A DNA stretch of 64,000 nt. Origin: Streptomyces sp. PT12. Lineage in GTDB: Bacteria; Actinomycetota; Actinomycetes; Streptomycetales; Streptomycetaceae. A program made the translations under genes and the position numbers. Numbering within the stretch: position 1 is the first letter of the stretch; every line of letters starts with the position of its first letter. Positions 19,604-26,702 of this stretch are shown here, one piece after another. The notes beneath the pieces are model-generated. The model had not been told where the DNA came from, did not search any database, and saw only the letters and a program-made list of their open reading frames with translations. The stretch is from NCBI RefSeq assembly GCF_003311645.1, contig NZ_QEST01000080.1, positions 124,001 through 188,000 of the forward strand, read 5' to 3'.

Positions 19604-20586
19604 CCCCGTCGTTCCCCCTCCTCGTCGGCCACCGGGTCGGCCCCGTCGTCGGCCACCTCGACGATCGCCGCCTGGATGTAGGCGCCCTGGCCGATGGCGA
19701 CCAGGGCGCAGCGCTGGCCCGGGATCAACTGGCCCGCGCGGTCGGCGTGTTCGAGCGCCATGAGCGCGTCGCCGCCGAAGTTGTGGCCGCGTTCGGCCAT
19801 GAGGTCGAGGCAGATCCGCTCCCTCGGCACGCCCGTCTGGGCGCTGAACGTGCGCCAGAACATCCGGTTGGACAGGTGCGGCATGACCCAGTCGAGGCGG
19901 TCCACCGGCGTGCCCGCGGCCTCGGCGGCGCGGCGCACGGTGTCCACGACCTGCTCGGAGCAGACGCGGTTGAACAGCGCCACCTCGTCGGGTGTCATGC
20001 GCATGTTGCGGTGGAACCGCGCGTCCCGCGCGCCCGCGCCCGCCACATAGCGGTAGCGCGCCCGCCCGGTGTGGACGACGACGCCCACCGCCGCGTCGCC
20101 GCTGACGGTGGTGCCGGGGATGTAGCGCGCCCCGTCGTTGACGCTGCCCTGGTCGCCGCCGAGCACCAGCACGCGCTCGCCCGGGTCAGCGCCTGGACGG
20201 CGCAGATAGCGGCGGGCGTACTCGACGCAGCGCAGCACGGAGGCGCAGTTGACGTGGGACATCCCGTAGAACGCGGCGCGCGGCACGCCGAGCCTGGCGC
20301 GCAGCCGCGCGGGGAAGTCGTCGCCCAGGTCGCCCTCGGCCATCAGCAGGGTGTGGCCGTAGAGGACCAGCGCCGCGGTGCCGCCGTCGAGCGCGGCCAG
20401 GCCCGCCTCGGCGAGCAGGTCCTCCATCCGCTCGCCCGGGGCCAGGGTCGGGGACGCGCGCAGCCCGTAGACCTTGGCGAACATCCTGCGTTCCAGGGTC
20501 CCGCAGCCCGCCCGCGCGAGGATGTCGTCGACGGGTTCGGAGCGCCCCGGCAGCCGGACGGCGACGCGGGACAGGCCGACGGTCAT
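19600..20586 (-). CDS. KASIII-family ketosynthase/acyltransferase, copy 1
   Basis: This 328-residue thiolase-fold enzyme has the whole FabH-type triad: Cys114 in SHVNCAS, His237 in WVMPHLSN and Asn269 in RGHNFGGDALMALEHA. KASIII enzymes condense a starter thioester with malonyl-ACP, and some relatives act only as acyltransferases to O or N. Sequence alone does not separate these here. It lies 23 bases after ACP1 and overlaps ACAD-1 by 4 bases, so the carrier protein is its likely partner. It matches the copy at 25456-26412 with identical spacing of the three catalytic residues. Confidence 0.88.
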   Translation of the reverse strand: MTVGLSRVAVRLPGRSEPVDDILARAGCGTLERRMFAKVYGLRASPTLAPGERMEDLLAEAGLAALDGGTAALVLYGHTLLMAEGDLGDDFPARLRARLGVPRAAFYGMSHVNCASVLRCVEYARRYLRRPGADPGERVLVLGGDQGSVNDGARYIPGTTVSGDAAVGVVVHTGRARYRYVAGAGARDARFHRNMRMTPDEVALFNRVCSEQVVDTVRRAAEAAGTPVDRLDWVMPHLSNRMFWRTFSAQTGVPRERICLDLMAERGHNFGGDALMALEHADRAGQLIPGQRCALVAIGQGAYIQAAIVEVADDGADPVADEEGERRG

Positions 20587-20609
20587 GAGCGCTTCCCCGC
20601 CCCGGCCGT

Positions 20610-20870
20610 TCAGACCGCGGCCTTGGCGAAGCCGGACTCGACGTAGTCGCTGAGGGAGCCCACGGTGCGGAAGACCTCGGGGCCGAGGTCGTCGGGGTCG
20701 ATCTCGAGGCCGATCGTGTCCTCCAGGCTCATCAGCAGCTCGATCACGCTCGTCGAGTCGAGGGCCAGGTCCTCGAAGAGGCGCATCTCGGCGGCGATGG
20801 CGGGGAATTCCTTGTTGAGCACGGCGGAGAGCGCGATCCGCAGGTGCTCGATGATGTCGGTGCGGTTCAT
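20610..20870 (-). CDS. Acyl carrier protein, copy 1
   Basis: The 86-residue protein starts MNRTDIIEHL with a good ribosome binding site (AGAGGAAG). The phosphopantetheine site is Ser39 in LALDSTSVIELL. It closely matches the ACP at 26415-26702. The preceding adenylation gene and the AcpS two genes upstream suggest that it carries an activated amino acid or acyl chain. An in-frame upstream extension exists through the 12-base repeats before it, but the ribosome binding site decides for 20870. Confidence 0.9.
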   Translation of the reverse strand: MNRTDIIEHLRIALSAVLNKEFPAIAAEMRLFEDLALDSTSVIELLMSLEDTIGLEIDPDDLGPEVFRTVGSLSDYVESGFAKAAV

Positions 20871-20889
20871 GGTGGGTCTTCCTCTCATC

Positions 20890-20961
20890 GGGCCTGTCAT
20901 CGGTCTGTCTTCGGGTCTGTCTTCGGGTCTGTCTTCGGATCCGTCATCGGGTCCGTCATCG
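20890..20961. repeat. Six 12-base tandem repeats between the adenylation gene and ACP1
   Basis: Units of the type GGTCTGTCTTCG / GGTCCGTCATCG repeat about six times, three of them identical. They run across the adenylation gene stop (20956-20958) into the 85-base gap before ACP1. The copies look like slippage products and could change the distance between two otherwise tightly packed genes. Confidence 0.85.
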
Positions 20962-22521
20962 GTCGGGGTGCGCGACGGCGCGCAGCCGTGCGGCCTCGGC
21001 GGCGAGGGCGGGGCGGTCGGTCTTGCGGTTGGCGTTGAGCGGGAACGCGTCGAGATGGCGGTAGCCCAACGGGATGAGGTGGCGCGGGAAGAAGCCGCCA
21101 AGCTCCTCCATCAGGTCGGCGGAGGGCCGCCGTTCGCCCAGGTAGAACGCGAACAGCTCGCCGTCGACGACGACGGCGACGGCGTCGCGGACGCCGCGGC
21201 AGCGGCGCAACCCCCACTCGACCTCGGCGAGTTCGACGCGGACACCATGGATCTTCACCTGGTGGTCGCGGCGCCCCAGATAGGCGAGTTGGCCGTCGGG
21301 CAGGCGGCGGACCAGGTCGCCCGTGCGGTAGAAGCGGGTGCCCTCGTGGGTGAGGAAGCGGCCCTCGTCGTCGGCGGGTTCGAGATAGCCGGGGAACAAC
21401 TGGTCGCCGGTGACGCACAGTTCCCCGGTGTCGCCCGTCTCGGCGCCCGTCTCTGCGGTGGGGCGGCCCCGTTCGTCGGCCAGCAGGTGGCGCAGCCCCG
21501 GGTGGGGGACGCCGATGGGCACCACGTCGTTGACGCACGCGGCGGGCGACGTGGCGGGGTCCCAGCGGTGCACGGTGCAGGAGATGGTCAGCTCGGTGGG
21601 CCCGTACAGGTTCTCCAGGCGCGAACCCGGCGCCGCCGCCTGCCAGTCGGCGGCGTCGTGGCACAGCAGCGGCTCGCCGCAGAAGAGGCTCAGGCGCAGG
21701 CTGGGCAGCGCGCCAGGGGTCAGCGCCCGCAGCCGCCTGACCAGCGCGATGACGCTGGGGGAAGAGAACCACACGGTGATGCCGTGCCGGGCGACGAAGT
21801 CGGGGACGGCGGCGAACGCGCGCGGCGGCATCGGGACCAGGGTGGCGCCCGCGCCCCACGCCGCGAACATGTCGAACATGGCGAGGTCGAAGGTGAGGTC
21901 GAACGTCTGCGAGAACACGTCCCGCGGGGTGAACCGGTAGCGGTCGTGCACGAAGCGCAGATAGGCGTCGACGTTGCGGTGGAGCACGGGCACGCCCTTG
22001 GGGCGGCCCGTGGAGCCCGACGTGAACAGGATGTAGGCGATGGCGTCGGGGTCGGGGGTGCGCGGGGACTGAAGGGGCGCGCCGGTCGGCTCCCCCACGA
22101 CCGGGATGCCGTCGACGGCGTCCTTCAGCCCGGGCAGCAGGGCCCGCCCCGTGGCGTCGGCCAGCAGGGCGTCGAGGCCCGCGGCCTCGATCATCCGGCG
22201 CGTCCGCTCGGCGGGGAAGTCGGGGTTGAGCGGCACCACGGTCGCGCCCGCGTACCCGGCCGCCAGCACGCCCGCGTAGGCGTCCTCGCCGCGTTCGGCC
22301 AACAGGCCGACGCGGAGCGGCCGTTCGCCCGCCGCGGCCAGCAGCGACCCGGCCAGGGCGAGGGCGCGCCGGTGCAGCCGCTCATAGGTGAGGGCGGTGG
22401 TGCCGACGCGCAGGGCGATGGCGCCGGGGTCGCGGGCCAGGCCCCGCAGGAACCAGTCGTGCAGGCATCGGCCGGTGGCCGTGGGGGCGACCGGCGCGAC
22501 GAGGTCGGGTGAGGTGTTCAT
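20956..22521 (-). CDS. Stand-alone amino acid adenylation enzyme
   Basis: The 521-residue protein has the core motifs of NRPS adenylation domains: A3 YILFTSGSTGRPKG (163-176), A5 LYGPTE (305-310), A7 FYRTGDL, A8 GRRDHQVKIHGVRVELAEVE, and an A10-like Lys in NANRKTDRP. Asp212 in TFDLAMFDMF fits the residue that binds the substrate alpha-amino group, so an amino acid is more likely than a fatty acid. There is no condensation or carrier domain in the chain, so it should load a separate ACP, here probably the one at 20610 or 26415. The start overlaps the AcpS stop (ATGA). The amino acid cannot be predicted safely by eye. Confidence 0.88.
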   Translation of the reverse strand: MNTSPDLVAPVAPTATGRCLHDWFLRGLARDPGAIALRVGTTALTYERLHRRALALAGSLLAAAGERPLRVGLLAERGEDAYAGVLAAGYAGATVVPLNPDFPAERTRRMIEAAGLDALLADATGRALLPGLKDAVDGIPVVGEPTGAPLQSPRTPDPDAIAYILFTSGSTGRPKGVPVLHRNVDAYLRFVHDRYRFTPRDVFSQTFDLTFDLAMFDMFAAWGAGATLVPMPPRAFAAVPDFVARHGITVWFSSPSVIALVRRLRALTPGALPSLRLSLFCGEPLLCHDAADWQAAAPGSRLENLYGPTELTISCTVHRWDPATSPAACVNDVVPIGVPHPGLRHLLADERGRPTAETGAETGDTGELCVTGDQLFPGYLEPADDEGRFLTHEGTRFYRTGDLVRRLPDGQLAYLGRRDHQVKIHGVRVELAEVEWGLRRCRGVRDAVAVVVDGELFAFYLGERRPSADLMEELGGFFPRHLIPLGYRHLDAFPLNANRKTDRPALAAEAARLRAVAHPDR

Positions 22522-22961
22522 TGCTGTCCTCGCGTCGGGGGCGGGGTCGGGGGCGGCTTCAAGGGCTGGGGCGGGGTCGGGGACGGGGGCGCGACCTGGG
22601 CCGCGGCCACCGCGACGACCAGGTCGGCCTGGTGGGTGAGGGTGACGACCAGGTCGAACAGGCCCGCGTCGGCGGCGAGTTGGCGGGCGCCGCCGGAGAG
22701 GGTCGCGCGGGGCGCGCCCCATGCGTCGCTGGTGACCTCGATGTCGCGCCAGCGCACGCCCTGGCCGAAGCCCCGGCCGAGCAGCTTGCAGACCGCCTCC
22801 TTGACGCAGAACCGCCCCGCCAGGCGCTCGGCGTGCCGCTCGCCGCCGATCTCGCCCGCCTGGTCCAGCTCGGCCTCGGTGAACACCAGGGCGCGGTAAC
22901 GCCGGTGCTCGGCGATCCGGGCGAAGCGGGGCACGGACAGCAGGTCCACTCCGATCCTCAT
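22518..22961 (-). CDS. acpS: Holo-ACP synthase, AcpS type
   Basis: The 147-residue product begins MRIGVDLLSVPRF and has the second family motif RFCVKEAVCKLLG. It transfers 4'-phosphopantetheine from CoA to a conserved Ser of a carrier protein. It ends in a Pro/Thr-rich tail (about 20 residues) not usual for the family. It overlaps genes on both sides by 4 bases, so it is part of the pathway operon rather than the housekeeping copy. A second, Sfp-type enzyme is encoded at 38649. Confidence 0.87.
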   Translation of the reverse strand: MRIGVDLLSVPRFARIAEHRRYRALVFTEAELDQAGEIGGERHAERLAGRFCVKEAVCKLLGRGFGQGVRWRDIEVTSDAWGAPRATLSGGARQLAADAGLFDLVVTLTHQADLVVAVAAAQVAPPSPTPPQPLKPPPTPPPTRGQQ

Positions 22962-23713
22962 GGCTCCACGGCCTCCCCCTGCCCAGGGCCTTGCGGCAGG
23001 TGGAGCGCGGCGGGCGAGGTGGCCTCCAACGCCAGCCAGCCCTCCCGGTCCGGGCCGCGGGTGTGGAGCAACGCCCGGTCGCCCGGCATGAGGTGGTGCT
23101 CCTCGATGGCGTCGCGCAGCGCCAGCCACGCGTCGCACGGGCCCGCGCCCGTGAAGCGGCGGCCCGCGCCGGGGGGCGGGGCGCCCTCGCCGCAGCCGAG
23201 CACGTCCAGGGGCCCGGGGCCGCGCCGGACGCGCAGGCTCACCGCGCGCAGCGGAACGGCGTTCGGGCTCTCGGTGAACGGCGGCTCGTCGCAGATCAGC
23301 GCCGTCGCCGCGGCGGGCATCGCCCAGCTCAGCAGGTCGAACACCAGCGCGCCGCCCAGCTCGTCGAGGTGGGTGACGCCGATGTCCTCGCCGTGCCAGC
23401 CCACCGTGTGGACCAGGCGGGCCAGCTCGGCGACGCGCGGGTCGCGCAGCGGTCCCGAGCGGACCAGATACAGCGGCTCGGCCTCGGGCGGCGGGCCGAG
23501 CGCGGCGAGCGCCTGGGCGGCCACTCCCCCGGTGCGCCCCGGGGGAAGCAGCCGCAGCCGTTCGGCGGGAACCCCCCGGGCCGCGGCCACCAGGTCGCCC
23601 AACGCCTGTGCGTGCGCGACGCGTTCGAGCGCGGCCACGGGGCGGTGGCCGCCGTCGGGCCTGACGGCCGCGCCGATGGCGTGCACGCTGAGGCGCGCGC
23701 GGGGCTCAGGCAT
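22958..23713 (-). CDS. Ketosynthase-like protein without catalytic Cys, copy 2
   Basis: The 251-residue paralogue of the 17710-18450 product starts at the ATG at 23713, which overlaps the end of ACAD-2 by 8 bases, the same arrangement as in copy 1. The block GEDIGVTHLDELGGALVFDL is identical in both copies. The C-terminal phrase PGDRALLHTRGPDREGWLAL again recalls the last beta-strand of KASIII enzymes. No Cys-His-Asn triad is visible. Being preserved twice next to an active KASIII and an ACAD suggests a structural or partner role. This is inference; the family itself I do not recognise. Confidence 0.5.
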   Translation of the reverse strand: MPEPRARLSVHAIGAAVRPDGGHRPVAALERVAHAQALGDLVAAARGVPAERLRLLPPGRTGGVAAQALAALGPPPEAEPLYLVRSGPLRDPRVAELARLVHTVGWHGEDIGVTHLDELGGALVFDLLSWAMPAAATALICDEPPFTESPNAVPLRAVSLRVRRGPGPLDVLGCGEGAPPPGAGRRFTGAGPCDAWLALRDAIEEHHLMPGDRALLHTRGPDREGWLALEATSPAALHLPQGPGQGEAVEP

Positions 23714-24839
23714 CGGCGTCCCCGCTCCGGTAGCCGCGGGCGACGTGCAGGCGCTGGATGTTGCCCGTGCCGTCCATGAACTCGAACGCGCGCACGTCCC
23801 GCGTCCACTTCTCAAGCAGCGGGTGCTCCAGCAGGCCCGCGGGGCCGAGGGCCGCGGCGGCCCAGTGGGCGGTGGCCACCGCCATTTTGGTGGCGCCGAG
23901 CTTGGCCGCGCTGGAGAGATAGCCGCGCTCCGGGGAGCGGTCGAGGCGGGCGGCGGCCTCGTACACGAGGTGGCGCGCCGCCTGCGCGCGAGCGGCGACC
24001 AGGTCGGCCCCCGGGGCGCCCTTGCGGTGCTCGGCCACGTACTCGGCCATGGCGAGCGCCGTGCCCACCGCGGCGGCGGCGATCTGCATGCGCATGTTGT
24101 TGAACGTGGTGAGGGCGCCCCAGATGCCGCGCCGGGTCACCGGCAGGTGCTCCCCGAGCAGCATGTCGCCCGCCACCGGCAGCCCGTCGAAGCGGAGTTC
24201 GCTCAGAAACGCCCCGCGCAGCCCCACCATGTCAAGGCGCTCCGCGTGCCAGCCCGGCAGCGGGAGCTCGACCAGCGCGGCCCTGATCGACAGCGCGGAA
24301 CGGCCCGTGCGCCCGAACACCACCCCCACGCCACCGCGCGCCCCGTGCCCGATGTACCGCTTCGCCCCGTGCAGCAGCCACCCACCGGATCCGTCACGCT
24401 CCAACCGGGTCTCCATCGCCGTCGCGTCGTTGCCCCGCCCGGCCTCGGTCATCGCGAAGAACGACCAGGTGCGCCCGTCGGCGATCCGCCGGTAGAAGCG
24501 TTCCTTCTGCGCGGCGTCGCCCAGCAGCTCGACGAAGACGCCAGCCAGCGCGGGCGAGGGGCAGGCGAGCAGGGCCGCGACGTCGCCGCGGAACAGCTCG
24601 ACCAGGCCGACGATGTTCTCCAGGCACGAGCCGCGGTCGGGCGAGGCCGCGGCGGTGGCCGAGGTGCGGTACGCGGGCGGCATGCTGGACTCGCGGATCA
24701 TCAGGTACGCGGGCGAGTCCAGGTGCGCCTCCATCGCCTCGGGGTCGGCGTCGATCGCCAGGGCGCGGGAGCGCAGGTCCTCGGCCGCCTCGCGGTGCCG
24801 GTCGCGGATGGCGCGCAGCCGGTCGTCGAGCTCGATCAC
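23706..24839 (-). CDS. Acyl-CoA dehydrogenase family flavoprotein, copy 2 (ACAD-2)
   Basis: The open frame extends far upstream without a stop, but the GTG at 24839 that overlaps the previous stop (GTGA) gives the best start: 377 residues beginning (f)MIELDDRLRAIRDRHREAAE, parallel to ACAD-1. FAD-domain motifs are FFAMTEAGRGNDATAMETRL and GWLLHGAKRYIG. The C-terminal motif reads FEFMDGTGNIQRL, so the residue equivalent to the catalytic Glu of ACAD-1 is Asp356. Directly upstream lies a half-length ACAD-like gene, suggesting a two-subunit enzyme as known for some mycobacterial steroid FadE pairs. The substrate is probably ACP-bound; not proven. Confidence 0.85.
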   Translation of the reverse strand: MIELDDRLRAIRDRHREAAEDLRSRALAIDADPEAMEAHLDSPAYLMIRESSMPPAYRTSATAAASPDRGSCLENIVGLVELFRGDVAALLACPSPALAGVFVELLGDAAQKERFYRRIADGRTWSFFAMTEAGRGNDATAMETRLERDGSGGWLLHGAKRYIGHGARGGVGVVFGRTGRSALSIRAALVELPLPGWHAERLDMVGLRGAFLSELRFDGLPVAGDMLLGEHLPVTRRGIWGALTTFNNMRMQIAAAAVGTALAMAEYVAEHRKGAPGADLVAARAQAARHLVYEAAARLDRSPERGYLSSAAKLGATKMAVATAHWAAAALGPAGLLEHPLLEKWTRDVRAFEFMDGTGNIQRLHVARGYRSGDADA

Positions 24840-25459
24840 GAAAGGCCCCCTTCCCTGTCGGCCCGGTCTTCCCCGGCTTCCCTGTCGATCCAGGTGTTGG
24901 CCACCAGGAAGGACACGTGGAGCGCCCGCGCCGGGTGGTCGGCCAGGTAGCCAGCGGCGCCGAAGAGCGTGAGGACCTGCCAGCCCAGCTCGTCGAGGCG
25001 GAGGTGGAGGTCGCAGAGGGTGGCGGGGTCGTGCGGGGCGTGCGCCTGCTCGCGCAGCAGCTCGACCTCGGCCATGGTGTCGGCGATGGTGCCGGTGATC
25101 AGCTGCTTGCGGATCAACGGCTCGTCGCCCGCGGTCCGTTCGCCCAGGTGCTCGACCGCCTGGTCGAGCAGGCGGCGGACCAGTCCGAGGCGCACGGCGG
25201 CGAGCAGCCGCCCAATCTCGGCCAGGCTCGCCGGGGCGGCGGGGGGCCGCCCCGGGCACGCGAGGAATGTCACGCCCTCGCGTTCGGCCAGGCTGTGGTG
25301 GCGGACCTCGGCTCCCGGCCGAACGCCCTCGGTGGGGACGGCCGCCCAGCGCCCAGGGGCCGTGGCGGCCACCTCGGTCCCGGCGATGGCCATGGCGAGC
25401 CCGGCGGCCAACCCCTCGTCCCTGGCGATGCGTTCGCACTGCCGCAGGCTTGTGCTCAT
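24836..25459 (-). CDS. Half-length ACAD-like protein (C-terminal helical domain only)
   Basis: The 207-residue protein has a poorly conserved first half. The second half reads like the C-terminal four-helix domain of ACADs: GLVRRLLDQAVEHLGER, EPLIRKQLITGTIADTMAEV, LFGAAGYLADHPARALHVSF. The EGT catalytic motif is missing, and there is no visible FAD middle domain. It overlaps KASIII-2 upstream and ACAD-2 downstream by 4 bases each. A similar half gene precedes ACAD-3 at 31637, so the pairing of half plus full ACAD occurs twice. I infer a non-catalytic subunit of a hetero-oligomeric dehydrogenase. Truncation by decay is less likely because the arrangement is conserved. Confidence 0.65.
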   Translation of the reverse strand: MSTSLRQCERIARDEGLAAGLAMAIAGTEVAATAPGRWAAVPTEGVRPGAEVRHHSLAEREGVTFLACPGRPPAAPASLAEIGRLLAAVRLGLVRRLLDQAVEHLGERTAGDEPLIRKQLITGTIADTMAEVELLREQAHAPHDPATLCDLHLRLDELGWQVLTLFGAAGYLADHPARALHVSFLVANTWIDREAGEDRADREGGLS

Positions 25460-26412
25460 GCGTCCTCACCTTCCTCCTCGACCTCGACGATCACTGCCTG
25501 GAAGTAGGCGCCCAGCGCGAGCGAGACCAGGGCGCAACGGTCGCCCGGGCGCAACAGGCCTGTTCCATCGGCGTGTTCGAGCGCCATGAGCGCGTCGCCG
25601 CCGAAGTTGTGGCCGCGTTCGGGGATGAGGTCCACGCGGACCCGCTCCCTCGGGATGCCGGACTCGGCGCTGAACGCGCGCCAGAACATCCGGTTGGACA
25701 GGTGCGGCATCACCCAGTCGACCTGGTCGGTCGTCAACCCGGCCGCGCGCGCGGCGCGTTCGACGGTGTCCACCACGCGCCGCTGGCAGACGCGGCTGAA
25801 GAGGCGGGTCTCGGCCGCCGACAGCTGGAGGTTGCGGTGGAAGCGCGTGTCCCTGCCGACGGCGCCGCCCAGATAGCGGTAACGCGCCCGCCCGCCCCGG
25901 ACGACGACGCCGACCGCGCCGTCGCCGCCGACCGCCATCCCCGGGATGACGCGGGAGGCGTCGTGGACGCTGCCCTGGTCGCCGCCGAGCACCAGCACGC
26001 GCTCGCCCGGCTCGGCTCCGGGGCGCCGCAGATGGCGGCGGGCCAGCTCGATCGAGCGCAGCACGGAGACGCAGTTGACGTGGGAGAGCCCGTAGAACGC
26101 GGCGTGCGGCAGGCCGAGGCGGGCGCGAAGCCGGTCGGCGAACCCGCCGCGCAGCGCGAACTCCTGGGTGAGCATGGTGTGTCCGTAGAGGATCAACGTG
26201 GCGGTGCCGCCGCCGAGCGCGGCCAGGCCCGCCTCGGCGAGCAGGTCCTCCATCCGCTCGTCGGGGGCCAGGGTCGGCGAGTCGCGCAGCCCGTAGATCC
26301 GGGTGAACACCTTGCGCTCCATGGGCCCGCTCCCGGCGCGCGCCAGCACGTCGCCCACCGGCTCGGTCGTGCGCGGCAGGCGCACCGCCACCCTGGAGAG
26401 TCCGACGTCCAT
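25456..26412 (-). CDS. KASIII-family ketosynthase/acyltransferase, copy 2
   Basis: The 318-residue enzyme has Cys114 (SHVNCVS), His237 (WVMPHLSN) and Asn269 (RGHNFGGDALMALEHA), the full KASIII triad. It is highly similar to the product of 19600-20586, differing mostly near residues 80-90 and 150-190. It starts 2 bases after the ACP2 stop, so the two are probably made in step. Condensation with malonyl-ACP or simple acyl transfer are both possible. Two non-identical copies in one operon suggest different starter or chain lengths. Confidence 0.88.
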   Translation of the reverse strand: MDVGLSRVAVRLPRTTEPVGDVLARAGSGPMERKVFTRIYGLRDSPTLAPDERMEDLLAEAGLAALGGGTATLILYGHTMLTQEFALRGGFADRLRARLGLPHAAFYGLSHVNCVSVLRSIELARRHLRRPGAEPGERVLVLGGDQGSVHDASRVIPGMAVGGDGAVGVVVRGGRARYRYLGGAVGRDTRFHRNLQLSAAETRLFSRVCQRRVVDTVERAARAAGLTTDQVDWVMPHLSNRMFWRAFSAESGIPRERVRVDLIPERGHNFGGDALMALEHADGTGLLRPGDRCALVSLALGAYFQAVIVEVEEEGEDA

Positions 26413-26414
26413 GG

Positions 26415-26702
26415 TCAGACCGCGGCCTTTCCGCCGAGTCCGGCCTGGGTTCCGGCCCGGAATCCGGCCTCGACGTAGTCGGTGAGGGTGCCCACGGTGC
26501 GGAAGACCTCGGGGCCGAGCTCGTCGGGGTCGATCTCGAGTCCGACGGTGTCCTCGAGGCTCATCAGCAGCTCGATCACGCTCGTCGAGTCAAGGGCCAG
26601 GTCGTCGAACAGGCTCAGCTCGGGGGCCAGTTCGTCGAGCGGGCGGTTGAGCACGGCGGACAGCGCGGTCCTCAGGTGGCCGACGATCTCGGTGCGGTCC
26701 AT
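26415..26702 (-). CDS. Acyl carrier protein, copy 2 (BtrI-like context)
   Basis: The 95-residue ACP starts MDRTEIVGHL and carries Ser39 in LALDSTSVIELL. Its ATG overlaps the decarboxylase stop by one base (TGATG). It directly follows an ATP-grasp ligase and a PLP decarboxylase, the same trio (BtrJ, BtrK, BtrI) that makes a 4-aminobutyryl carrier thioester in butirosin biosynthesis. It has a 10-residue Gly-rich C-terminal extension absent from ACP1. Confidence 0.9.
   Translation of the reverse strand: MDRTEIVGHLRTALSAVLNRPLDELAPELSLFDDLALDSTSVIELLMSLEDTVGLEIDPDELGPEVFRTVGTLTDYVEAGFRAGTQAGLGGKAAV

Noticed and set aside
24836-25459. Half-ACAD as a pseudogene remnant of a full ACAD
   Set aside because: A similar half gene with the same neighbour arrangement and start-stop coupling occurs at 31637, which argues for a maintained function.
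23706-25469. 587-codon version of ACAD-2 with a long N-terminal extension
   Set aside because: The extension overlaps the half-ACAD gene in another frame and is Arg/Pro-rich. The GTG at 24839 matches the ACAD-1 start and the GTGA coupling.
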